From Leptasterias polaris (Eukaryota; Echinodermata; Asteroidea; Forcipulatida; Asteriidae), in NCBI GenBank assembly GCA_037783415.1, contig JAZGTN010000073.1:5704001-5768000 (forward strand): 64,000 nucleotides of DNA, in the 5' to 3' direction. Every line of letters starts with the position of its first letter. Within the stretch, counting starts at the first letter, position 1. Positions 1 through 11,639 of the stretch are shown piece after piece. A program made the position numbers and the translations under genes. The notes under the pieces were generated by a model. That model was given only the letters and a program-made list of their open reading frames with translations. It ran no database searches and had not been told where the DNA came from.

Positions 1-7
1 GTCGTGA

Positions 8-292
8 AGAGGCCGAGTGGTCAAGCGCACTGGACTCCCCCTCTGGTGTTTCTGATCAGCAGAGTGTGGGTCCAAGTCCCGGTTTTGACACCTGTGTCCT
101 TAAGCAAGACACTTAACCATTAATGCTTCGTCCTTCGGTTGGGACGTAAAGACGTATGTTCCGTGTGCACGCAAAAAGAACCAAGTACACTTAGCGCAAA
201 GAGAAGGGACTTGACTCAGTGTTTCTGGCATGGTCTGGCAGCAATACGCGACACCTCATCTTGTATCCCTTTCAAGGTGTTGTATTATTGTT
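8..292 (+). mobile_element. tRNA-derived SINE
   Basis: The head resembles a class II tRNA (Ser/Leu type). An A-box-like stretch GGCCGAGTGGTCAAGCGC starts near 11, and a B-box-like GGGTCCAAGTCCCG near 67. The body contains CCTTAAGCAAGACACTTAACC-type sequence, a phrase common in tRNA-derived SINEs of fishes and marine invertebrates, and a tail ending near 290 in TTGTATTATTGTTG. The head does not fold convincingly as a working tRNA. Ends are approximate and no target duplication was seen. Confidence 0.65.
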
Positions 293-2227
293 GCTTCATC
301 TCATAAAATCATTCTTAACAATCTCCACTAGATTTGATATTTCCGACACTATATGAGTGTCATTTATGACAGACATGGTGTATTATAAGTGTATATATTA
401 ATCAAACTGTTTTTATTTTTCTGAAATATACACACTTCCTCTCTACCCAATAAAGAATTTTAGACCAATCAAGCAAGCCATCGGCCATTCGTTGCTAAGT
501 TTTTTATTGCATTTAGAAGTTCAAAGATTAAAGCAATTTTATCTCATGTCACCACTTTTAAAACGAACCGGTCGATTAAGACTCCAGGTCAAAACTGCCG
601 ACTCAAAATCATTTCCATCAACTCCTTTAATTACAGAATTCCGACACGGTGTCCCAATTAGAGATCTTGCCCATCCGAAGTCTATTCCAGACTTGTTTCT
701 AATCCACCTGCCACAACGAGTTAGCACGTCAGACCATCTGCATAAAGACCGCGGATTACCGACAGTCCGGAGTATGTGTTTTAAGCCACACCTGGCCGTC
801 GCGTTCCCTAATCTCCTCTCATTCGTTACTGACCATTATGGGTTTAGGGGACCCGACCCTCCGGGAGGACTCTTGCAAACGGCTCGCTCCAACCCGGAAA
901 TGTTGCAATTTGTAAAAATAGGGAGTTCGAAAAGCAATAGCAATTTCTGCATGTATACAAGACAATAATATTAACGAATTAGTGCCTGCAAGTTGTAGCT
1001 TATAAGTGGAAATGGTTTGATTTTCGAAGTAAAAATACAAATTCACCTTGCGTCAACTCAACGTACTGCATTATAGATTATCAGTTATTAATGATACACG
1101 GCTATGTGGGCAGATGAACTACCCCAAACTGTTGTATGGTGATAGAACTTTAAACAAAAGTGTAGTTTTCTTTCTGTAGAATTGTTGTTTGTAGGCTTGT
1201 AGAATTGCAAAAAAAAAAAAAAACTGACTTCGTATAATCTTTTGTTGAACTATTTTTATTTATGTTTACTTAGACAGGGTACCTACCCTTAGCAGTTTCA
1301 CATCTGCTATCCCTAAGGGCTATGAAGACAAACAGTAAAAAGTCAAACAGTAAAGTAAATAGAGCAATATGAAAAGCCATCAATCAAAAACAGAAATATC
1401 TCAAGAACTTCAGTAAATAATCAGCATTAGTAATTGCAAATGTCAAACAGAATATAGGCCTAAGATGTTTTCAAGATTTGACTACTCGGTTAAATAGAAT
1501 ACTTGCACATATCTCTGTTGAAGTATTATTTCCTGGAGTAATGGCAGTCATCTCAGAAGGAAGTAGTCAGTCCCCGGTTTGATTTGAAGGAACGGCACCC
1601 CGTTCCATCTTTCAACCTAAGCTTCTCCCCCAGTCAGGACGTGATCCACAAAAACATACGGGGTTGCCCTTTTAATCACAGAGCACCACACAATCAAGGT
1701 ATGCTGTCAGACTCATCAACAATACCTTCAAAAGGTGCTTCAAATATTTCAAATATAAAAAAAGTTTTCTAAGAAATGCACTGATTAAAAACTACCTGTA
1801 GGATATTTGATAATGAGTTGGTGGTGACACACGCATATTCACTGGGGAATTATTCCTTCATTTTGGGGGTACGCTATCGCATGATCCTCATGTGCAGGGC
1901 TGTTCCGTCTTTGACGGAAATTACTCCGGGCATATATATCCCTGTGCTCATTAAAACAGTCTTATTTATATCTTTCTTGGAGGAACAAGAAAGACATTGC
2001 GATGACTTCTGATGGAGATGTGTATAATTGTATACTTCATCGGTTTATGTTTTCCTTTTAGACTTGACAGCAACCCTTTACTCTGATTGAGGGGTTCAGC
2101 TGCAGTGACTATATCACACCTCAATCACCATGGTCGTGACCTCTGCATCCCAACGGACTACTCGTACGTCAAATGATCATACCAAACACCGAGGCCACTG
2201 CAGTTTTATAGCTCCATTGTATGATTA
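293..2227. other. Non-coding stretch, no gene recognised
   Basis: AT-rich sequence with an A-run near 1208-1222. An open frame of about 140 codons from an ATG at 546 has no recognisable domain and no splice or composition support. No RNA gene or well-bounded repeat was identified. Confidence 0.5.
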
Positions 2228-2320
2228 AGAGCTGCTTAAGCAGCTCTATAAAGGGGCCTAGGCTCTTTTGTTAAAATGTGACGTCACATTTTGTGGAGTC
2301 AAAAATTTGACTCCACAAAA
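2228..2320. repeat. Cluster of three perfect palindromes/hairpins
   Basis: AGAGCTGCTTAAGCAGCTCT at 2228-2247 is a perfect 20-bp palindrome. AAAATGTGACGTCACATTTT at 2273-2292 is a second and contains a CRE-like TGACGTCA. It overlaps a third inverted repeat, TTTTGTGGAGTCAAA / TTTGACTCCACAAAA, at 2289-2320. The first palindrome matches the end of the element at 40345-40545 (CTGCTTAAGCAGCTCTATGAAAT), so at least part is transposon debris. Short palindromic MITE remnants are the simplest reading. Confidence 0.6.
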
Positions 2321-3350
2321 TGGCGTGCCGTGTTAGTTCACGATGTAAAAGGAAAACCACGCAATTTCGAGGCATATTTGTGTGGATCATTATATTCTAC
2401 TTTTAAAACATCATTCTAACCAATATGCATTTCATAACAAAAGGTTCCAAACGCTTTTTATAGACCAACTCGCCCGATCCAAAGCAACGTGTCCCTTTAA
2501 GAAAGACACGATGGTTCGTTGCTATTGACTCTTGATAAGAATGGATTCACTGACAATAATCACTTTAAAGGTGATGACGCACATAGATTGACCAATGATA
2601 GGACAAACTGGGATTTTCCCACAAATCAGCATTTGAACTTTCCAGGCCTTTAAATTAGTTAATTAAGGTGACTGCATATTCACGGTTATCTCTTCCCGAT
2701 CGTATCACACTCTTCACACTTCACAGATAACATCGCGTTCGGAATTACATCATTAAGACTGTACGTACAACCACCGGGTAACGCCCATTCGTAATGTATA
2801 TTCTTCATCGTCTACACGGGATTAAATCAAAATGACTCCAAATAGGTTGACCTATGCTCAAATGGGGCTACAAGTAGCTAAATTGATGACAGCTGATGCA
2901 ACGGAAAAGATCAAAGGAAAGACTGGAGCCTAGTATACAGATCAGAGGTAAACGTTGACCTATATTTAAATTCAAGCAATGGATTTGATGCCAGATATGA
3001 TTGTAAGGGCAAAGCTTGAGGGAAAGACAAACTTTTTTTTTAGTAATACAAATTTATTATTCTGCCGCCATCTTTGTTAGGCTCACTCGCCGCCATCTTT
3101 GTTAGGCTCCCTGTCTCAACAACAACAGTAAACACCCATTCCCATTATATCAAAAAGGCACCTGGCTATTTTGTCCTTCCAGCCTCGTTTTGGTTACACT
3201 GATTTGAATGGGAGAAGAACAACATGGCTGTGACACGATAAATGACTATTTGGGTGAAGTTGACCTAGGCTTTGTAATTCAGTGTTGAGTGGTGGTTAAT
3301 AAAAGGGGAAAGATTGGAAGACATGTGACAGCAATTCGATAATATTGCAC
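2321..3350. other. Non-coding stretch with a short direct duplication
   Basis: No gene was found. GCCGCCATCTTTGTTAGGCT occurs twice, from 3064 and from 3089, 25 bp apart. The stretch 3165-3230 (phrases CCAGCCTCG, TTGGTTACA) resembles 55265-55320 in the same orientation, so it is probably a fragment of a dispersed repeat. Confidence 0.5.
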
Positions 3351-3510
3351 GGATCCGCCATGTGCGTGTAGAGCCTCGACTTCATGCTTCATTTGTATTG
3401 TGTTTTTGCATCTGATGAAAGTGTCATTATTACCGTGACAATACAGAGTTATATAATGCTTCTATTAACCGTTGTCCCCAATTCGAGGCTCTAGACGCAA
3501 ATGGCTGACC
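3351..3510. mobile_element. Palindromic MITE-like element
   Basis: The left arm (ending GTAGAGCCTCGACTTC) and the right arm (starting ATTCGAGGCTCTAGACGC) are imperfect inverted repeats of about 33 bp around a centre of about 95 bp. There is no coding capacity and no clear target duplication. The superfamily is not assigned. Confidence 0.5.
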
Positions 3511-4582
3511 CTGCAAGGGGCGAATTGAAGTGAAAAGGCACAGATGACAGTACAGAAAGGTTTAACATAAAATGGGACACTTTACGCTTGTTTTGCATTC
3601 TTTGATTTTGAATATGTTAATGAATATGTTAATTTTTGAAAATGTTAATGAATATGTAAATTTTTGAATATGTTAATGATACAAACATGTATCATAAAGT
3701 TTTGACTTAACGGTTGGTCACTAGATATTGGCCAAAAATGAAATAATATTTATCCCGGAAGTCATTCTGATAGCAGTAATATATTTGTCTCTGGAACCCG
3801 ATACGTCAAAAAAAATATTAAAAATTAAAAAATACACGTTATTCTTGAACTTAGTTGCAGATATATATATTTTTCTGACTCCAATCAACCGCCGTTGTTT
3901 ATATTACATTCAGTAAAAATTGTAGAAGTAAACAATGTTTACAGTATGAAACTTTACATTAAGTAAACTATACAAAGAAACAAATATTGTCAATTCGAAT
4001 AAATAATTTCATACTCGTTTCTAGTTTTGAGAAAAAATGTCTTTGTACAATTTTGATCATCCCTGAATTGCAGGACCCAGTTCGGATGAGAATTAATTTA
4101 AACACAGAGACCCTTACATTGAGGAGAATTTAATTGATATCACATTTCAGTATTGGTCTTTAAAAGGCTTAAATTAGCGGAAACTTATTATAAATAATGA
4201 ACTCTCTAAAAATAAATTCTAAGCGCTGAATCAAATTTGCGTTTCTGCCCTCCTCACAGACCTTAAACAGGTCAAAGGTTAGAGTTTAGTTACACTAATC
4301 GTTCGTCATAACTCTCGAAGGGAGTGCTAAAGGGAACGTCCATCAGCCTTTAGTATTAGTTTTGTTTACACGCCTTGGCTACAGAATGCAAGTCAATCGA
4401 TTTGTAAATATAACTTCTGGGCCCAATTGAAACAAATACAAATATTAAAAAACCAAAGCATCAAAACAACAAAACAACAACAACAAAAACATTAACAACA
4501 ACATGAACAACATTAACAACATTACCAACAAAACAACAACAACATGAACAACACAAAAAAAAAAAAACCCAAAAAACACTAA

Positions 4583-4616
<34 letters not shown>

Positions 4617-4723
4617 AACACCAACAACAAACACAACAACAACTGCGATGCATAGATCAACATGGTGGCATCACTGTGTTTGAATTTTTGAGTTTCAATA
4701 ATTAATGACTGTCCATGTTTATT
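3511..4723. repeat. Non-coding stretch with short tandem repeats and an (AAC)n microsatellite
   Basis: 3603-3683 carries degenerate repeats of AATATGTTAATG. 4460-4640 is an impure AAC/ACA microsatellite that gives leucine-rich spurious frames on the minus strand. It lies just 3' of the stop codon of the Ig gene at 4724-6583 and may fall in its 3' untranslated region. Confidence 0.7.
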
Positions 4724-6583
4724 TTATGGTTCAAGAAGTGTCTCATAAGGATTTGTGGTTTCTGAATGTACATCGCTATAGATCATGAAGTTATTTGGCA
4801 ATGTCACATAACGGGCACAGTCTTCAAAACCGCTGCTGATATTCCCGTATTTCTTCCGACTTCGCGTGGAGGGTCGGACTCTCCGGCACGGCATCGTTCT
4901 GCTTCGATCCGTGTCCTCCAAATTGGCCTCGTAGAGACTGTTGACAACCGTTTCAGCGTAGACGACCAACGGGAGGCCGCTTGCACGATCCACGGTGGAT
5001 TCAACCCGGGGTTTGTCCGTTAAGATCCCGGCTTCGTGATAAATATGCATGGACGTTATTACATTGTTGCGTCTGGACGCATTTGCTGGCAAGGTGGGGT
5101 ATTTGGTGCTCCAGACATTCTGATACCGCGGACTGTGAAACTTCATCGAGATCCTTTTCCTTGTTCGCCTGTGGGTGTACCGTTTTACATAAGCAACACC
5201 GATGACGCCCATCAGGACGATTATGAACAATGTAATGAGCACGATGAAGGCGATACCGGTGGGTCGAGAGAACCAGGCCTGGGCAGGGACAGCCGGTAGG
5301 CTTGGAAAGGTAGGATATGGCCCGGTGGTTGTAGAGGTAGATTCGGGTAGCATTTGTTCTGTTGACCCGACTGTCATATCCGGTTCATCTCGTCCTGACG
5401 AACCCCGGCCCGTAACAAGGCGTATTGTGAGTGATTTCAGCGTTGTTGTTTGGGTAGGTTCGGTTGTTGTGGGTAGCGCTGTTGGAGCAACCTTGCGAAT
5501 CATGACTGTTGTCGGCGGGGGAACGGTTGCGGGCACCACCCGGAGTCTAGAGCTCGCCGTCCGGATCATACCAGCTATCACTGTCTTGCACGTCACGATC
5601 ATACCATCATCATCCACATCTACGGCTTTGAGCCACATGGAGTCCGCATAACTTCTGTCAGGTATCATAATTCTGTCTGGATCGACGAACGGAACGGTGG
5701 TCCAGGTCTTTTGCACCTTCGCTTTGGGCACGTATGGCGTTACGGTCAGGAAGCAATAAAGTTTAGCTGGGGAGCCTACGGACACAGTTAAGACTGGTTC
5801 CATGGTAAGGACAATCTTTGAAGTGCGTGGTACTGGAACGGTAACAATCGGCCCGATGGTACAGGATTCCGCTCTCGGCCTGGGACTACTTGCACTTATA
5901 CGACATGGGAAGCTACTAGCAGTGTACTTTCCAGAGATACTAACCGTCAACTCACGAGTAATTACGTCGTCGTTTTCATAGTATGACCAATTGGCTGGCC
6001 GGAGCCCGCCGGCCGTGAGCAACGGCACGGACCCCGCTACCTCCCGCGTGATCCTCATGTCGACGGTGGGGTTCCCGGACTCCGAGAGGCACGTCATTGT
6101 CATGCGGCTGTTTTCGATCACATAGAACTCACTGGGCGGGTAACATAATGGAGGATTGGGGAAGTACAGCACCGATACGCTGACCATCCCGTACGCCACA
6201 GCAGTGTTCCTAAATCTATCCGTAACTTGGCACCGATAAGTTCCGTCATCTTCCTTGCGGAGCTCTGTGACGAGGAGGCGGTAACGTACGCGTCTCGCCC
6301 TCGTCTCAACAGACACAAAAAATCGCGCCCTGTAGTGGTTCTGCACGACACTCCCCGAGCTAACAAGATTATTGCGGACACTCTCAGCGTCCATAAACAC
6401 CCACGAAAGATACTGTGTTGCTGTGTCTAAGTTCTGGACATTGCAGTCGATGGAAGCTGAAGTGCCGATTTTCTGCTCTACCGTTGTGCCGACGTCCACC
6501 CTCAGTACAGCACCCGTTCCTGAGAAACTGCAAATGTACACCACAGCGAATGAAGTTACCCATCGGATGGCTGAGGTAAACAT
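4724..6583 (-). CDS. Three-Ig-domain type I membrane receptor with tyrosine-rich tail (copy A)
   Basis: An intronless frame of 619 residues starting at the ATG at 6583. A hydrophobic signal peptide covers about 1-24. Three Ig-like domains follow: C47...W61...C118 with the V-set hallmark DDGTYRC; C165...C227; C277...C332. A Thr/Ser/Pro-rich stalk covers about 350-437, one membrane helix 441-466, and then a basic anchor. The roughly 150-residue tail has nine tyrosines (487, 495, 515, 542, 551, 579, 592, 602, 613), several in YxxL/V settings (YVTL, YSDV, YETL), as in receptors that recruit SH2 proteins. It shares C-x-I-G-x-I plus PVP (241-251) and Y-A-E-T-V-x-N-x-L-Y (542-551) with the protein at 14925-16709. 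Surface adhesion or immune-type recognition is plausible; the ligand is unknown. No specific vertebrate orthologue was recognised. An upstream untranslated exon cannot be excluded. Confidence 0.88.
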   Translation of the reverse strand: MFTSAIRWVTSFAVVYICSFSGTGAVLRVDVGTTVEQKIGTSASIDCNVQNLDTATQYLSWVFMDAESVRNNLVSSGSVVQNHYRARFFVSVETRARRVRYRLLVTELRKEDDGTYRCQVTDRFRNTAVAYGMVSVSVLYFPNPPLCYPPSEFYVIENSRMTMTCLSESGNPTVDMRITREVAGSVPLLTAGGLRPANWSYYENDDVITRELTVSISGKYTASSFPCRISASSPRPRAESCTIGPIVTVPVPRTSKIVLTMEPVLTVSVGSPAKLYCFLTVTPYVPKAKVQKTWTTVPFVDPDRIMIPDRSYADSMWLKAVDVDDDGMIVTCKTVIAGMIRTASSRLRVVPATVPPPTTVMIRKVAPTALPTTTEPTQTTTLKSLTIRLVTGRGSSGRDEPDMTVGSTEQMLPESTSTTTGPYPTFPSLPAVPAQAWFSRPTGIAFIVLITLFIIVLMGVIGVAYVKRYTHRRTRKRISMKFHSPRYQNVWSTKYPTLPANASRRNNVITSMHIYHEAGILTDKPRVESTVDRASGLPLVVYAETVVNSLYEANLEDTDRSRTMPCRRVRPSTRSRKKYGNISSGFEDCARYVTLPNNFMIYSDVHSETTNPYETLLEP

Positions 6584-7594
6584 ACTTTAGTCCAGTTTTA
6601 CCTCTAGGAGGCCTGCACATAAATGAATCCTCAAAGTGGCCCGTTCGACTTACAGAGTTGTCTTAGTAAATCTGGCAGACCGAAGTTCATCATCGCCACC
6701 ATGCCGACGTCCCGAGCAGGTACAACGTTCTAAAGTGTCTTTGCACTGCTGGCTTATCTTGGCTGAGCCGGCTGAGCTACATAAACCATTGTAGTCAGAC
6801 CTCCATGAGAGTTTTCTTAAAAATGTGGAAGTCACGACGAGTTGGGATCCACAAATACCTTAGCTCGCCGTTAGTCAGACGGCTCTCTTAATCTACGTCT
6901 GTCTCTTCGCACAGAACGCACCACTGTCAAGTGCAAACCGTGTCAGCAGAGCGCAACATACACACAAATTACGGGCATAAACATCGTGTACTAAAATATC
7001 GCATTAAGTCACTCTTAGAAGATCTTAGCGAGATGGTGTGTGACGTGCAGCTGCTGCCAATGCCACCTTCCATCATCATGTAGACACACTAATGGATGAG
7101 CGACCGAGTGTTACAAACTGTATTGCACTCCCGCAATAGTTGGTTCGGTGCCAGTATGTACCGTCCGTCGCTACCGAAGGAGTTGCTTTAAGTGGTTTGC
7201 TAAGATAAAGAAGGTAGAGGCGTCAATGAGTGTGAACCAGTGATCTTACTACTACTAGTAGTACTATTAAATGAAGATGCAATATTAAACCACGCCCACT
7301 TCAGTAACTGCCTTAGCAGTAGTTCCACGTGTCATGGTTACGTGCGTCTCCGCCCTCGATAATCTAGCCAGTACATGGCTTCATAGACACAAAAACAACA
7401 CAGCAATTCCCTGTGACGAAACAGCTTGTTTACATTTCTGTTGCGTTTTAACGTGTTATATTTTTTGTAGGACTTTTAAGCGCAGTGTCGCGTGGGTTAT
7501 GGTTGGTCAGCACGTTTTAAGGGGCGGGTCTTAATGCTTCGGTTTTATTCATTCAACATGACCATATTTGGCGCAAAAATAAGTTGTGTCTTAC
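6584..7594. other. Upstream region of Ig gene A, no other gene seen
   Basis: The promoter and any untranslated exon of the minus-strand Ig gene should lie here, but no TATA box or other core element could be assigned with confidence. The open frames present are short and unrecognisable. Confidence 0.45.
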
Positions 7595-8495
7595 CAGTAC
7601 ACTCTAAAAACTCCCGGGCTGAGAATTGACATGACCAATGTCTGGGTCAGGCTGACCAATGTCTGGGTCAGGCTGACCAATGTCTGGGCCAGGCTGACCA
7701 ATGTCTGGGCCAGGCTGACCAATGTCTGGGTCAGGCTGACCAATGTCTGGGTCAGGCTGACCAATGTCTGGGTCAGGCTGACCAATGTCTGGGTCAGGCT
7801 GACCAATGGCTGAGCCAGGCTGACCAGTGTCTGGGTCAGGCTGACCAATGTCTGGGCCAGGCTGACCAATGTCTGGGTCAGGCTGACCAATGTCTGGGTC
7901 AGGCTGACCAATGTCTGGGTCAGGCTGACCAATGTCTGGGTCAGGCTGACCAATGTCTGGGTCAGGCTGACCAATGTCTGGGTCAGGCTGACCAATGTCT
8001 GGGCCAGGCTGACCAATGTCTGGGCCAGGCTGACCAATGTCTGGGTCAGGCTGACCAATGTCTGGGTCAGGCTGACCAATGGCTGAGCCAGGCTGACCAG
8101 TGTCTGGGTCAGGCTGACCAATGTCTGGGCCAGGCTGACCAATGTATGGGCCAGGCTGACCATTGTCTGGGCCAGGCTGACCAGGGTCTGGGTCAGGCTG
8201 ACCAATGTCTGGGTCAGGCTGACTAATGTCTGGCCAGGCTGACCAATGTCTGGGTCAGGCTGACCATGCCAATGTCTGGGTCAGGCTGACCAATGTCTGG
8301 TTCAGGCTGACCAATGTCTGGGCCAGGCTGACCAATGTCTGGGCCAGGCTGACCAATGTCTGGGTCAGGCTGACCAATGTCTGGGTCAGGCTGACCAATG
8401 TCTGGGTTAGGCTGACCAATGTCTGGGCTAGGCTGACCCGTGTCTGGGACTTTGATCTGAATCAATTCTGACCCGGACAATTTGAGAGTGTACTG
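7595..8495. mobile_element. Non-autonomous element with inverted ends enclosing a 21-bp minisatellite
   Basis: The left end CAGTACACTCTAAAAACTCC (from 7595) is mirrored by the right end reading GAGAGTGTACTG (to 8495). The similarity continues inward through CCCGGG...GAATTGA, giving imperfect terminal inverted repeats of roughly 40 bp. Nearly all the interior is a tandem array, listed separately. There is no transposase and no clear target duplication. The element at 46589-46793 has similar ends. Confidence 0.65.
7633..8448. repeat. 21-bp minisatellite, about 39 copies
   Basis: The unit is TGACCAATGTCTGGGTCAGG plus C. Most copies differ only by GGGTC or GGGCC. A variant, CAATGGCTGAGCCAGGC followed by CAGTGTC, appears at two places about 290 bp apart (near 7804 and 8087), which suggests larger duplications within the array. 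A short irregular stretch sits near 8224-8275. Because 21 is a multiple of three, both strands give long frames with seven-residue repeats (VSLTQTL on minus, RLTNVWV on plus). These are by-products and not evidence of a protein. Confidence 0.95.
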
Positions 8496-9984
8496 TCAAA
8501 ATGACTCAAATAACTCGGGCAGGGACAATGGGATTAAGCTCAGAGTCTAAGAAAACCATTCCAAAAGCTCGGTAAAACCACCAATGCCAGAACAATTATT
8601 TCCCAAAGATTCCGTCTACAAACTGATGTCTTCTACTTTAATACGATCAGGCAAACCAATTCGACTCAGAACAACATGTGAAGTCATTATACTCAATCAA
8701 TGTAACACAACCGTAATCAGAACGGTCTGGTTCGTTATTGGTATGCTGAAATTTAACATCCATCATTAGCAATCGCAGACAGGAAACTAGACAAATGCGT
8801 GGTGGTAATAACTCTACAACCTTGGTAGCAGAAGATAAACTTTGTGTGTGTTTTTTTTTTACAGAAACTATCGCTGAATTCTTTTTGGGAACGAGGCCTT
8901 AAGGTCATTTGGGAACTACCCCCAAACTATAGGTCCTCACACCCACCCCACTGTGACACAACATGATGTATCGTTGTCTTGTCTCAGGTCATTGCATTCA
9001 TTTATCTGATTAAATGTTATGCTTTTTTGCATGAACTAAGTCTTTGCAATCCTCAAACCGGGTAACAACGCCTCGGACGGAGACTATGGGTTGCGTGAAG
9101 GACGACTACACATGTTGCTAAGTTCTTTGACACAGGATGTGTTTAATGACGCATAGGAAAAGATGGAACTGATCTGTCCCATGGTAAACTACTTGTCAAA
9201 ATGTTACGCAAACAATAGCACTAGCAGAACCTCAACACACTCATGACAGAAGTGAAACGTGTGTCTAAGCGTTCGAAGTTCGGACCTGAGAACAAGAGGT
9301 CCACACAATGTGAATACACGTCTACACATACAGCTCCCATGTGCACTCTTTGGACATTCCTTTGTTCTGTGCACTTATCATGAAAAAGCAACATACTCTT
9401 CAACACTAAAAACACTGTGTGGACGTGTTTAAGTCCACACAGTGTTTCAAGTCCCTACACTGTGTGAACCTCCTTTCTTCTCAGGTGCACATCTTGAATG
9501 TAACGCTTAAACTCTTAACCGATGTTGAAGAATACTGTTTTTTCTTGAGTGCAAAAAGAATAAAAAGAATAAAAGAATGTCCATAGAGTGTATGTCTTGC
9601 ATATCTTTGTATGTATGATGTCAGCGGAGTCACAAGGTGCTCTGAGCAGCTTGAGTGACCAAACTCAATCAGCTGGTGTTGATTTTACAATAAAGAGTCC
9701 CTTTTTTAGTTGTCATTGTGTATAAATTAATTACAATTGAAATCCTTGGTGTTAATGCGCTGACGTTTTTTCATTTTATAAAGCTGAATTTGGTGTGAAA
9801 TACTCCACTGTATACTTTACAACAAAAAATCTCTCTTCCTACTGCATTCTAAACAGCATCTTCATGTTTACATTCTTTCTGTGGGGACTATTACTCATTG
9901 AATTACTTGACAATTAAATTGCATTCCGACTACTTTGAGAACAAAAATACAATCTCATTTCGTAGAGTGGTGCAGGTGACTTAA
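8496..9984. other. Non-coding stretch with a 15-bp hairpin
   Basis: No gene was recognised. A perfect 15-bp stem, AAACACTGTGTGGAC / GTCCACACAGTGTTT, lies at 9410-9447 around an 8-base loop. A partial echo of its arm (CACTGTGTGAAC) follows at about 9459. It may be the remnant of a small palindromic transposon. Confidence 0.5.
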
Positions 9985-10589
9985 CCCTTTCAGCCCCAAG
10001 TTCTTTTGACATAAACAACTGCTGGAGCCCACGTTCTTTGACCACTCAAGCGTGAAGCACACTTCCTCACACAACAGGAAGCTGGTGTTCAAAGTTTGAT
10101 TTTACAAACTCTATAATTACCTTGAAGATTTTATTTAAGAGCATAATGAGTAATACAAATTGTCTTACTTATTGAATTTCCTTTCATATAATTCAAAAAT
10201 CATTGAAATCAACCAACAAATGTCCAAGTTCTTGGTCTTTGTTTCCTCAGTGTGTTCTGAAAACCCAAACACTTTTTTGCACACAACCTTATGGCGCTCC
10301 GTAGGTGTTTGGCATTTCGGATCTTTCTACTGTAATTTGAAGCGATTGCAAAATAACAACCCTATTTTATTTCACTGTCACTGGAAAGATCCGATCTTTC
10401 TCTTTCCAATGATGGTAAGCTTGGGTATGGAGGGTGAACATGGACAAAACTACAAATTTTTAACAAATGGCCTTTGTGCCCAGGCTTGAGTGCTTTGTTG
10501 TGTGTTATCTTGGGCGACTATAGTCACCCTTGGGGCTGAAGCAGGGTATAGTGCACAGTCGACTATAGTCGCCCTTGGGGCTGAAAGGG
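9985..10589. mobile_element. piggyBac-type non-autonomous element with TTAA flanks
   Basis: The ends are perfect 16-bp inverted repeats: CCCTTTCAGCCCCAAG at 9985-10000 and CTTGGGGCTGAAAGGG at 10574-10589. Each is flanked directly by TTAA (9981-9984 and 10590-10593). A TTAA target and ends starting with CCC are typical of the piggyBac superfamily. The right side has a second, imperfect copy of the end (ACTATAGTCACCCTTGGGGC near 10517). A 109-codon frame inside does not resemble a transposase, so the element probably depends on enzyme supplied elsewhere. Confidence 0.8.
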
Positions 10590-10593
10590 TTAA

Positions 10594-11639
10594 TAGGGAA
10601 GGTTGTTTTCTGAGACCGGTCACTATGATTTGCAACACCGCTTCAGCCAAGAGTCCATCGTATCCCCTCCAAGCCAACCACGAGCAGGAAACAGCCAATT
10701 TCTACATACATTATATATGGAAGATTACTAGCTCAACCTCTTTAATGGTGACAGATCCTTGGACACTAGCCATGTATGTAAACCCAGCTATAGGGGGACC
10801 GAGGCGAAGGGTGCCAATGCCTGAAGACATCTCAACTTCCTCATCAGAGGGAATCTTGCGGGAGCACTAACCGAAGAGAAACTTAAAACGGAATTCTGTT
10901 AAAATAAAGGGACACTATAGTCTGAAACAATCTGCATGTCTCACAGAATAGCTGAATACTTTATATTAAAAAAAAACCAAATCCCTGCAGGCGAGGCATC
11001 GACACCGACTACACTAAAAGGTCGGACAATTCACATAACTTGGTAAACTAGAATTTGGTAAAGACATAGCATTGAAATGGTTTCTAACATCTCGATAAAC
11101 GCGTAGATGATAAAAGTTCAACAACCAGCGCTAACAGAATGTATACCTAGGCCACCCGAAGCCTCACTTATTAGTAGCGGTGGGTAGTCGAATCGGGTGC
11201 CTAGGCCCAACTTTCTATTTTCAAACCCGGTGCTGGTATTATTTACGTATCATGCATCACCAACCACCAAGGTTTAGTCATCCAGTAACTTTGAAATGTT
11301 GATTCTAGGGAGCCAGATAAAACATCGTCGGATAAAGATACTTCGTCAAAGAAATTTTCGGTCAACACATACAGTTAAGGGCGCACCTAAATAGGTGCAC
11401 ATTGATGCACTGTAAATTACCATAAATTACCATAAGTTATAAACCCACAACTTGTTTGAATTATATTGTTGGGTCATGCAATTGATGATCTGTTATCATA
11501 ACCTTGTGATTAAGCTTGATAAAGCTACATCTTTCGAGACCACACCTGTCCTATCATAATGGTGCCGATACTTGGATTAGCAACAAACGTCTTGAGGAAA
11601 ACAAAACCAAGGGTGACAGAGGGGCTATGTATAAAATAA
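10594..11639. other. Non-coding stretch, no gene recognised
   Basis: It contains short unsupported frames and a small palindrome, GCACCTAAATAGGTGC, near 11382-11397. No coding or RNA gene was identified. Confidence 0.45.

Noticed and set aside
8..95. Functional tRNA gene
   Set aside because: A- and B-box-like sequences exist, but the arms do not pair well and the SINE body follows directly.
546..968. Open frame of about 140 codons from ATG 546
   Set aside because: No recognisable domain, no splice signals fitting a gene, and composition like its surroundings; chance or repeat-derived.
4445..4663. Leucine-rich 72-codon minus-strand frame resembling a membrane segment
   Set aside because: It is the translation of an AAC microsatellite.
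7591..8480. Long repeat-containing frames on both strands (up to 204 codons)
   Set aside because: They are produced by a 21-bp tandem array, whose period is a multiple of three. There is no signal peptide, start context or composition supporting a protein.
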